DNA from: an uncultured Clostridia bacterium
GTDB lineage: Bacteria > Bacillota > Clostridia > Oscillospirales > Acutalibacteraceae
Length of the DNA: 13,042 nt
NCBI GenBank assembly: GCA_905236975.1
Contig: CAJOQU010000053.1
Coordinates: 1 to 13,042, forward strand
Direction of reading: 5' to 3'
Shown here: positions 1 through 6,530 of the stretch, one piece after another
How the letters are laid out: each line of letters opens with the position of its first letter
Position numbering within the stretch: the stretch's first letter is position 1
Position numbers and translations under genes: made by a program
The notes under the pieces: model-generated
The model's input: the letters and a program-made list of their open reading frames with translations, nothing else
The model's database searches: none
What the model was told of the DNA's origin: nothing

Positions 1-206
1 CGAATGTTGTTCATCCGGCGGTTTCGATTGCCGGCTCGGTATTCATTATTCATTAACCGTCGACAGGATTTTCTAAATAATTTCGAAGACTTAAGACTGA
101 AAAATGAATAATTACTGTGGAAACGAACGATTTCGCCAAACTTCTCCTATGGTTCGAATCCAACTATCAAAAACGCAGATCCATCTTTTTCGTACTCCAT
201 TGCCAT
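1..206. other. AT-rich intergenic stretch without a supported gene
   Basis: No coding region, tRNA or promoter could be supported here. The open frames are short and lack Shine-Dalgarno sites. Two structures are visible: a 5 bp inverted repeat CCGGC/GCCGG at about 15-34, and a 10 bp inverted repeat ATTATTCATT (45-54) / AATGAATAAT (103-112). Base composition is visibly more AT-rich than the genes to the right. The left edge could hold the end of a neighbouring transcription unit, but the window does not show it. Confidence 0.5.
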
Positions 207-246
207 AAAAAATCCCGCCTGTTCAGTCAAACAGACGGGATTTTTT
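207..246 (-). terminator. Rho-independent terminator of the murD-to-transglutaminase operon
   Basis: A 17 bp hairpin pairs 207-223 with 230-246 around a 6 nt loop. Its core is GC-rich (CCCG/CGGG) and both ends carry A6/T6 tracts. The single imperfection is informative. In a rightward transcript, position 218 against 235 is a C/A mismatch; in a leftward transcript the same pair is a G-U wobble. The hairpin is therefore best formed in RNA read leftward, where it is followed by a U tract. It lies about 170 nt past the stop codon of the lipoprotein gene, the last gene of the leftward operon. The T tracts on both sides mean weak termination from the other side is possible. Confidence 0.88.
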
Positions 247-412
247 CATGTGCATTTGCCTTATGCTGTACTGTGCTTGCCGTAAACGAAAACGGCGTAG
301 TTTCGGTTCATCATGAGTATGTAGCTGTTTCGCCGATTTTCTAAAATAAATGAAAGTAGGGGTAGCGTGGAATCTCTGCCGGTTGTCCGCTAAAAGGAAA
401 TCGGAATCGTTT

Positions 413-1882
413 TTATTTTTTTACCGGAATATAAGCATACCGCAAGCCGGCGTAATAAGAACGATCAAACGAAAGAACGTATTGTTTTGCTTTGATATAT
501 TTTTGCACCGCCGAACGAGAGGAAAACACCTGCGTAGATAACGTATCCCGCAATGCCGCTTCTATATTGCCAATGTAAACGCACAAATACGCATCGCCCT
601 GCGCAGTCAGGCGATCCAGCACGGCTTGGTAGTTCACCGGCGGCGCGCCTGCCGATTCAAACCACAGCGCCGCGGTGCGGTAAAAAGCGCATTCCGTTGC
701 GGTACAAAGCGGGAAGGAAAGAGAACCGTTATCGACCGTGTGATCTTCTGCAAGCTCTTTGGTGGTGAGATTAAAATAATCGTATTCGCAAAGGTCGCCG
801 TTCTCGGGATCATCCCATGTGACATCGGCCATGTACCACGCGCCGTCCAACCGCACCGCGTTCCACATGTGCGACTCGCCGTTCGCCGTGCCGTAGACCT
901 GCGTGGCGTTAAGCCCCACCGCGTAGCAAAGGTATTGAAACAGCTTGGTGTACCCTTCGCATACAGCGGCGCCGCAAAGCGCGCCGTAGGCGTCAAAATC
1001 CCGAATGGTTTGGGCGTTATAATCGATCGTTCCCTCGCTGTAGGCCACATGCCGTTGAACAAAATCGTAAAGCTGCTTTTCCTTTTCCGCCTCGTCGGCC
1101 GCTGTGGGAATCTGTGCCGTAACCGCGGCAACGCGGCTGTTGAAATCCTCGATCTGACGACTGATCAAACTGCGGTCGGCGCTTTCGGCCAGCCGCCCGT
1201 TGCTTAGGTAGCGATCGGTCAAAACGCCGTCGGTATACACCAAAATCAACGCATTCACCGATCCGGTGCGGGTGTTGTAGGAATAGGTGAAATTTTTGGC
1301 TATATGAAAATACTGCGGATGATCGGCCATGACCGCCTGAAAGACCTTGTAAACGGTATCCGGCGTGCAGTCAAAAGCGGCAAGCCGCACTCGGACGCCG
1401 CCTTGCTCGACCGCCGTGCAAACCGTTTGGTAAATCGCTTTTTCCGTATCGGAAAGGGCGTTGTACTGGTAATACTCCGTCTGACTTAAAATCGTATGTG
1501 AAAAAGAGGCAATGGACGTTTCGGGCGGAGCCTCCAGTTCGATATCTTCCGTAATTTCAACCGTACGATAGGTGTTGTATTCTTCCTTCGGGGCGGTTTT
1601 AGGCGCCGCAATCTGCCCTGCCGTGCGGCCGGGGGCGGTAGAACTGCTGCTTTGGGAAGCACCGCCTGTTGCGCGGTTTTGGCTTGAACCGCCGGATGCC
1701 TCCCCCTTGCTCAAAGAAGGCGCGGACGAAGAAGCGTTGTCCGTCTTTGGTACAACGCGGGTGATGATTTGTTCCTCTATGATCGAGTAGTCCGAGAAAT
1801 CCTCCCACAACGAAACGCGCCTGCACCCGCCAAGGGTGCAAAGCAAGGCGACCGGCAAAAGCAAAGCGACAGCACGTTTCAT
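413..1882 (-). CDS. Transglutaminase-like domain lipoprotein, secreted
   Basis: A 489-residue protein with a lipoprotein signal peptide: Lys/Arg at residues 2-3, a hydrophobic core at 4-18, and lipobox LGGC with the lipidated Cys at 20. Residues about 48-100 are a low-complexity Ser/Ala/Gly/Thr/Pro linker, as in proteins tethered to the outer membrane face. A transglutaminase-like (cysteine protease fold) core follows, with Cys308 in GAAVCEGYT, His338 in ESHMWNAV and Asp353 in MADVTWDD forming the expected Cys-His-Asp triad. Bacterial members are usually peptidases or amidases or of unknown role, rather than protein cross-linkers. A C-terminal stretch of about 100 residues is unassigned. The ATG has a GAGGAA Shine-Dalgarno 6 nt upstream. 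It is the last gene of the murD operon, 15 nt after the preceding stop, and is followed by the terminator at 207-246. The substrate is unknown; cell-wall peptide or surface protein processing is inference. Confidence 0.88.
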   Translation of the reverse strand: MKRAVALLLPVALLCTLGGCRRVSLWEDFSDYSIIEEQIITRVVPKTDNASSSAPSLSKGEASGGSSQNRATGGASQSSSSTAPGRTAGQIAAPKTAPKEEYNTYRTVEITEDIELEAPPETSIASFSHTILSQTEYYQYNALSDTEKAIYQTVCTAVEQGGVRVRLAAFDCTPDTVYKVFQAVMADHPQYFHIAKNFTYSYNTRTGSVNALILVYTDGVLTDRYLSNGRLAESADRSLISRQIEDFNSRVAAVTAQIPTAADEAEKEKQLYDFVQRHVAYSEGTIDYNAQTIRDFDAYGALCGAAVCEGYTKLFQYLCYAVGLNATQVYGTANGESHMWNAVRLDGAWYMADVTWDDPENGDLCEYDYFNLTTKELAEDHTVDNGSLSFPLCTATECAFYRTAALWFESAGAPPVNYQAVLDRLTAQGDAYLCVYIGNIEAALRDTLSTQVFSSRSAVQKYIKAKQYVLSFDRSYYAGLRYAYIPVKK

Positions 1883-1897
1883 CCACTTTTCCTCGAT

Positions 1898-2566
1898 TCA
1901 AATCAAATAAAGACCAGATTGCAGCAAAACAAACCGTTTATCATCCACACAAACGTATTGATAAAGCGGTTCTTCAAAGCTTTCTTCTTCAAAAACGCTG
2001 TAATTTTTCAAATGGAATCGGATCAGCTTCTGCGAACCCTTGTTGCTGACCATGACTTCATCTCCCCGGCAAAACAGCGCGACCGGATGATCAAAGGGGG
2101 ACTGATTGCCCCCGATGCGCATTTCCTCCCGCATGGTGGATAAATTGTACCTCAACAGCACGTTGCAGGCCGGGTAACACGCCCAAATTACGTTTTTGTA
2201 AAGCATCACGTCGGCCGCCGTTTGCCCGCGATAGATCATCTCCCCTGTCCATATGGGGGAGGAATCCGCGTCGATCAGGCAGGCTTTGCCGCCGTCCTCT
2301 AACACAAAGGCACCGCCGTTTGGCAATAACACCGCCTTGGCCGTGATGTAATTCTCGCACCGGGGCGCAATGGCGCGGTAGTTGTTGCCGAATTTGGTCA
2401 GCAGGTAAATGTTTTTGGCCACGTCGGTAAAGCGCCCGTTATCAAACGAGATCATTTTATACGCCACTGTGACGTTTTCCTCGGTCTTTTCTTTGCAGTA
2501 GGAAAAAACAATGCCGTTGTTGAGCGGTAAAATATCATAAACTTCACCTAAAAAAATCGGTTTCAT
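1898..2566 (-). CDS. Hypothetical protein, beta-rich, possibly propeller-like
   Basis: A 222-residue protein that I do not recognise. It has no signal peptide or membrane segment, so it is probably cytoplasmic. The sequence is built of short alternating hydrophobic strands separated by turns, such as VLLPNGGAFVLEDGG, followed by KACLIDADSSPIW and NVLLRYNLSTMREEMRIGG. This resembles the strand-turn rhythm of beta-propeller or WD/NHL-like sensors, but the length would allow only three or four blades. Several Cys residues are scattered with no metal-binding spacing. The ATG overlaps the preceding stop as ATGA and has its own AGGAG site 7 nt upstream, so the start is firm. It sits between the methionine gamma-lyase family gene and the lipoprotein gene in the operon. 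No function is assigned; the fold suggestion is inference from pattern alone. Confidence 0.8.
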   Translation of the reverse strand: MKPIFLGEVYDILPLNNGIVFSYCKEKTEENVTVAYKMISFDNGRFTDVAKNIYLLTKFGNNYRAIAPRCENYITAKAVLLPNGGAFVLEDGGKACLIDADSSPIWTGEMIYRGQTAADVMLYKNVIWACYPACNVLLRYNLSTMREEMRIGGNQSPFDHPVALFCRGDEVMVSNKGSQKLIRFHLKNYSVFEEESFEEPLYQYVCVDDKRFVLLQSGLYLI

Positions 2567-3849
2567 ACCGTTTCTCCTTTGATTTGACCTGCGTTTTTCA
2601 TGCTTTGCGCCGCTAAAAGCACCCCCGCATGAGCGCTGTGGAAGTTCAGTCCCCCTTGCATCCAGGCGGCGTAAGGCGCCCGTAAGGGACCGTCAGCCGA
2701 TAACTCGATCGAAGCGCCAAGGGTAAACGCCCCCGCCGCCATAATCACATCATCGTCATACCCGGGCATAGGCGCGGGCTCGGGCGCTGCGAACGAATCG
2801 ACCGGCGCGCCGCTTTGCATGCCGCGGCAAAAGGCGATCAAGCCTTCCCGTGTGCCAAGCGTCACACACTGAATGATATCCCCGCGTTTTTCCTCCGCAC
2901 CGGGGGTCACGGCAAAGCCCAGCGCCTCAAACAGCGCGGCCGCATAGACCGCCGTTTTGAGCGCCTCGCCCACCACATGCGGCGCCGAAAACAGCCCCAT
3001 GTACAGTTCGCGGCTGTGGCCTAAGGTGGCCCCGACTTCCCGCCCGACGCCGGGGCAGGTCATGCGGGCAGCGCACTGTTCCACAAGCGCGTGCTTCCCT
3101 GCAATGTAACCGCCGGTGGGGGCAATGCCGCCGCCGGGATTTTTGATCAACGACCCGGCCACCAAATCAGCCCCTACCTCGCAAGGCTCCTGCTTTTCGG
3201 TAAATTCACCGTAGCAATTATCCACCATTACCAAAGTCTCCGGCGAAGCCTCCTTGACCGTGCGGCAAAGTTGTGCGATATCTTCTACCGTCAGGCTCGG
3301 GCGCAGGCTGTACCCGCGTGAGCGCTGAATATAAGCCAGCTTATACCGGCCGGATTTCAGCTCTTGCCGAATTTTTTCCGTATTCGGTCTGCCGTTTGCA
3401 TCTAAATCAACCTGACGGTACTCAATACCGAAATCGGCAAGCGACCCGTCGGTTTTGCGGTCGGCGCCAAACACCCCCAAAATGGTGTCATACGGGGTGC
3501 CGGTCAGGCAAAGCAACCGGTCGCCCGGCCGCAGCAGCCCGAAAAGCGCCACCGTAAGCGTGTGGGTGCCCGAAACAAACTGGTGTCGGATCAGTGCGTC
3601 CTCCGCACCCATGGCCGTAGCCATGACGCGCTCTAAGATCTCACGGCCGCGATCGTCGTACCCGTAACCGGTCGATCCGGCCATGGCGGCCTCGCTGACG
3701 CCGTTTTGAATAAAGGCCGAAAGCACTTTCAACTGATTATATTCCGTGGTGCGATCGATCTCGCGGAAGACTTTCTCGCACCGCGCCAGCACCCGGTCAT
3801 CCAACGCTGCCAACGCCGGATCGATGGAAAAGAAGGGTTGTAAATTCAA
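2563..3849 (-). CDS. Methionine gamma-lyase family PLP enzyme (PF06838, 'aluminium resistance' type)
   Basis: A 428-residue fold-type I PLP enzyme of the family annotated as methionine gamma-lyase-like or aluminium resistance protein, common in Bacillota and of uncertain physiological reaction. The conserved N-terminal EYNQLKVL segment and the GSTGYGYDD loop are typical. Asp210 (in MVDNCYGEF) should contact the PLP ring nitrogen, and Lys236 (in GSLIKNPGGG) should form the Schiff base. No ATG exists near the start. A TTG at 3861 is in frame but directly abuts the AGGAAG site at 3862-3867. The TTG at 3849 lies 12 nt from that site and overlaps the upstream stop as TTGA, mirroring the ATGA junctions of this operon, so I chose 3849. 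Its neighbours are the GNAT gene upstream and the unknown protein downstream. Carbon-sulfur lyase or related amino-acid chemistry is likely; the substrate is not determined. Confidence 0.9.
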   Translation of the reverse strand: MNLQPFFSIDPALAALDDRVLARCEKVFREIDRTTEYNQLKVLSAFIQNGVSEAAMAGSTGYGYDDRGREILERVMATAMGAEDALIRHQFVSGTHTLTVALFGLLRPGDRLLCLTGTPYDTILGVFGADRKTDGSLADFGIEYRQVDLDANGRPNTEKIRQELKSGRYKLAYIQRSRGYSLRPSLTVEDIAQLCRTVKEASPETLVMVDNCYGEFTEKQEPCEVGADLVAGSLIKNPGGGIAPTGGYIAGKHALVEQCAARMTCPGVGREVGATLGHSRELYMGLFSAPHVVGEALKTAVYAAALFEALGFAVTPGAEEKRGDIIQCVTLGTREGLIAFCRGMQSGAPVDSFAAPEPAPMPGYDDDVIMAAGAFTLGASIELSADGPLRAPYAAWMQGGLNFHSAHAGVLLAAQSMKNAGQIKGETV

Positions 3850-4517
3850 GGTCGTAACCAACTTCCTGCTAAGTATTGTTTTTGAAAGCCGTTTTTTTGG
3901 TAAAACCCGGCAAGATTTTCACGGCAGCAAACCACCATTTGCCGTCCGTAATTTTGCTGTAAGGCGGCCGTGACCGCCGCGGTGCCAAAGCCTTTTTGCA
4001 GGCTGACAAGCCCGCTCAGCAAGGCAAAATCTCCGGTTTGCAGTGTGACCGCCGCGCCTTTTCCCTGTTTCATAAAAACCTTTGCGCCGCCATGGTTCAG
4101 GCGGCGACAGAGGTCTACCGCAAAAGCCGGGTAGTCAGGCAGAGCAAACCCGCCGGCATGCAGCAGGGCGTAAACGTCCTCGCTGCGAAAAGGGTCGCCT
4201 GCCGCCTCGCCCGCAAGATCGGCCGGACGGCTTAAAACCCAAAGAGATTCGGGCGGCGGGTACCCCAGTTCATTTAAAATATCCAACCGTGAAAAAAGGC
4301 TGTTCGGTTTTACAAAATCAAGAAATTCCCGCAGCTCGTCACGGTCGCCGCAGCCCCACAGGGTGATGTCGCCGTCAGCCAACGCGATAAACGCATCCCC
4401 GTCATTCTGCACCCAAAAGGGAAGGCTATCGCCATAGCAGGCAAACAGGCAGGCAAGGCGAATGGCCTCGGCCGATGGAGCGGTGACCGGCGGGATTTCG
4501 GTTGTTCGCTTAATCAT
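3846..4517 (-). CDS. GNAT-family N-acetyltransferase, C-terminal domain, with unassigned N-terminal half
   Basis: A 223-residue protein. The C-terminal part looks like a GNAT fold: QKGFGTAA at about 174-181 fits the acetyl-CoA pyrophosphate loop (Q/R-x-x-G-x-G/A), and NLAGFYQKNGF at about 201-211 fits the motif B region near the acetyl-CoA thiol. Residues 1-120 are not recognisable as a standard acetyltransferase half. They may be a degenerate second GNAT repeat or a substrate-recognition domain, as in tandem GNATs. The acceptor substrate is unknown. The start codon overlaps the upstream M42 peptidase stop as ATGA. No strong Shine-Dalgarno is visible beyond a G-rich run, so translation probably depends on coupling. 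It shares 4 nt with the following PLP enzyme if that starts at 3849. Confidence 0.78.
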   Translation of the reverse strand: MIKRTTEIPPVTAPSAEAIRLACLFACYGDSLPFWVQNDGDAFIALADGDITLWGCGDRDELREFLDFVKPNSLFSRLDILNELGYPPPESLWVLSRPADLAGEAAGDPFRSEDVYALLHAGGFALPDYPAFAVDLCRRLNHGGAKVFMKQGKGAAVTLQTGDFALLSGLVSLQKGFGTAAVTAALQQNYGRQMVVCCRENLAGFYQKNGFQKQYLAGSWLRP

Positions 4518-5521
4518 GAAAGCGCCCCGGAGGCGATGCGTTCCAGCATAAACCGCGCCAGCTTTTGGGCGTTTTCAATATCGTTGATACTGCACACACA
4601 TGAGGGGGAATGAATATACCGGCAAGGCACCGAAATCGCCAAGGTGCGTATGCCGCCGCGGGTCAAATGCACCGCGCCCGCGTTGTTGCCCCCCGCCACA
4701 GCCATTTTCGGCTGGCAGGGAATACCGCCGGCAAGCGCTGCTTCATAAAACGCACGATCATAAACGGTGGCTTTGTCCATAAACGAAACGGCGGGACCCG
4801 CCCCCAACCGACACACGCGGTTTTCGGGCTCCACCCCCGCAAGGTCGGCGGCGGTCGTGGCCTCTAACACCACAGCGGCGTCGGGGGCAACCGTAAAAGC
4901 GGCCGCTTTTGCGCCGCGCAGGCCGATTTCCTCCTGCACCGAGAAAACGGCGTGAAAATCATACGCCGCCTCCTGTTGCAGCAAACGAATCAAAATCGCG
5001 CAGCCAATACGGTCATCCAGCGCTTTGGAGCGGATTTTATCACCAATCGCCGTAAACGCGCCGTCTAACACGGCGGTATCCCCGGGGGAGACCAGCGCCA
5101 GCGCCTCTTCCTTTGAAGCTGCACCGATGTCAATATACAAGCTTTCGGCTTTGGGCAGTTTTTTCCGGTCGGCATCGTCCAGCAGATGGATCGGCTTGCC
5201 GCCGATCACGCCGGACAGCCCGTTGACCGTGACCCGGCGAAAGAGTAAAATTTCGGTGTTGATGCCGCCGACCGTGCGAAATTTTAAAAAGCCTTCCTCG
5301 GTCACGGCGGTGATGATCAGCCCGACCTCGTCCATATGGGCGTCAACCATTACCCGTTTTGACGGGCGGTTTTTACCCTTTTTGAAGGCAATGATATTGC
5401 CAAGCGGGTCAACGGAATATTCGCAATGCCCGGTGATTTCTGATATAATCAAATCCCGCACCGCGTCCTCACGGCCGGAAACGCCGTTTTGCTCGCAAAG
5501 CTTTTGCAAAAGGTCAAGCAT
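4514..5521 (-). CDS. M42 family metallopeptidase (second of tandem pair)
   Basis: A 335-residue cytosolic aminopeptidase of the M42 (TET/FrvX/glutamyl aminopeptidase) family, normally a di-metal dodecameric shell that trims peptides. The expected ligands are present and correctly spaced: His62 and Asp64 in DAHMDEVG, bridging Asp169 in KALDDRIG, catalytic Glu197 and ligand Glu198 in VQEEIGLRG, Glu220 at the position that is Asp in many members, and His304 in RYIHSPSC. An upstream in-frame GTG at 5530 falls inside the GGGAGG Shine-Dalgarno region, whereas the ATG at 5521 lies 8 nt from it, so 5521 is the start. It overlaps the upstream M42 gene by 8 nt and the downstream GNAT gene by 4 nt. Specificity cannot be read from sequence. 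Confidence 0.93.
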   Translation of the reverse strand: MLDLLQKLCEQNGVSGREDAVRDLIISEITGHCEYSVDPLGNIIAFKKGKNRPSKRVMVDAHMDEVGLIITAVTEEGFLKFRTVGGINTEILLFRRVTVNGLSGVIGGKPIHLLDDADRKKLPKAESLYIDIGAASKEEALALVSPGDTAVLDGAFTAIGDKIRSKALDDRIGCAILIRLLQQEAAYDFHAVFSVQEEIGLRGAKAAAFTVAPDAAVVLEATTAADLAGVEPENRVCRLGAGPAVSFMDKATVYDRAFYEAALAGGIPCQPKMAVAGGNNAGAVHLTRGGIRTLAISVPCRYIHSPSCVCSINDIENAQKLARFMLERIASGALS

Positions 5522-6530
5522 GCAAGCCACCTCCCGCCAAGATATAAGCCTCTAACAAATCGCAGGTATGCTCCAGATCGACCATATCTACCACCTCGGC
5601 TTCGGTGTGCATGTTTCGCAGAGGAATGGAAATTGTGGCGGTTTTTACGCCCCCGCGTGTGACGCCAAGCTGATCGGCGTTGGTGCCGGTGGTGTTGCCC
5701 ATCACTTCGATCTGATAAGGGATGTGATTTTGTTCGGCTGTCGCCGTCAGCTTTTTGGACAAAGCGTGGTCAAGCGACGGCGAAAACCCGATCATGGGGC
5801 CTTTTCCAAGCCTGCCGGATTCCTCCGGCGCAATGCCCGGCCCATCGCCAAAGGTGACGTCGATCGCCACGGCCTCTTGCGGGGCAAGGGTATAGGCCGC
5901 GGGACGAACGCCGCGCAACCCCAGTTCCTCGCCGTCACTCAGCAAAAAGCAGACCGTGACCGGCAAAGTCCCCGCCATTTTCAACCGCCGTGCCAACTCC
6001 AGCACACAGGCCACGCCAGCGCGGTCGTCAAACGAACGACCGGTCACACGGCCGCCTGCCAAAACAGCGGGTTCCGCCGTAAAGGTGACCATATCCCCGG
6101 GGGACACGATCTCTTTGGCTCCCGCGCCAAGGCCGGTATCCAGCTTGATGTCGGCGATATTGCCGTATTCTTTTTCCTCGCCCGATAAATGGGGCGGCGT
6201 ACTGCAAAAGACGGCCGGAAGCTTTTGCTTGCCATGTACCGTGACCGGGCGCGCAGGCAGGGCGCGCAGATCCAGCCCTCCGACGCCGGCGACGGTCAAA
6301 AAGCCCTCGTCATCCACCGCGGTGACCACCATTCCCACTTGATCGATATGCGCGTCAATTAAAACGGTATAGTCGCTTTCGCCCTTTAAAACACCCCACC
6401 GGGTCAGCCCCGTGCCGCGCTCAACCGGCACGCTTTCGGCCAAAACCCCGGCCGCAAGCTCAGCCGCGTCGGCAACATTGCCCAACGCGTCCGACCGGGA
6501 TAACTCAAACAACAGCGTTTGTAACTTCAT
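5514..6530 (-). CDS. M42 family metallopeptidase (first of tandem pair)
   Basis: A 338-residue paralogue of the next gene, also M42. The metal site is complete: His61 and Asp63 in DAHIDQVG, bridging Asp168 in RSFDDRAG, catalytic Glu201 and ligand Glu202 in DGEELGLRG, Asp224 in AIDVTFGDG and His308 in RNMHTEAE. It differs from its neighbour in having Gln in the DAHxD(E/Q)VG signature and Asp rather than Glu at the fifth ligand position. It is clearly diverged along the whole length, so this is an old duplication or two separate subfamilies rather than a recent copy. The ATG overlaps the murD stop as ATGA, with AGGGA just upstream. It is probably a cytosolic aminopeptidase; co-translation with the neighbouring paralogue makes a mixed oligomer conceivable (inference). 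Confidence 0.92.
   Translation of the reverse strand: MKLQTLLFELSRSDALGNVADAAELAAGVLAESVPVERGTGLTRWGVLKGESDYTVLIDAHIDQVGMVVTAVDDEGFLTVAGVGGLDLRALPARPVTVHGKQKLPAVFCSTPPHLSGEEKEYGNIADIKLDTGLGAGAKEIVSPGDMVTFTAEPAVLAGGRVTGRSFDDRAGVACVLELARRLKMAGTLPVTVCFLLSDGEELGLRGVRPAAYTLAPQEAVAIDVTFGDGPGIAPEESGRLGKGPMIGFSPSLDHALSKKLTATAEQNHIPYQIEVMGNTTGTNADQLGVTRGGVKTATISIPLRNMHTEAEVVDMVDLEHTCDLLEAYILAGGGLHA

Noticed and set aside
4..111. 36-codon open frame at the left edge
   Set aside because: No ribosome site, low complexity and AT-rich; no recognisable protein.
147..163. GGTTCGAATCC resembling a tRNA T-loop
   Set aside because: The T stem does not pair (only three of five positions) and no matching acceptor or anticodon arms lie upstream or downstream.
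626..1207. 193-codon frame antisense to the transglutaminase-like gene
   Set aside because: It overlaps the catalytic triad region of the real gene and lacks a start site context.
5568..6188. 206-codon frame antisense to the first M42 peptidase
   Set aside because: A shadow of a gene with a complete metal site; no motif and no ribosome site.
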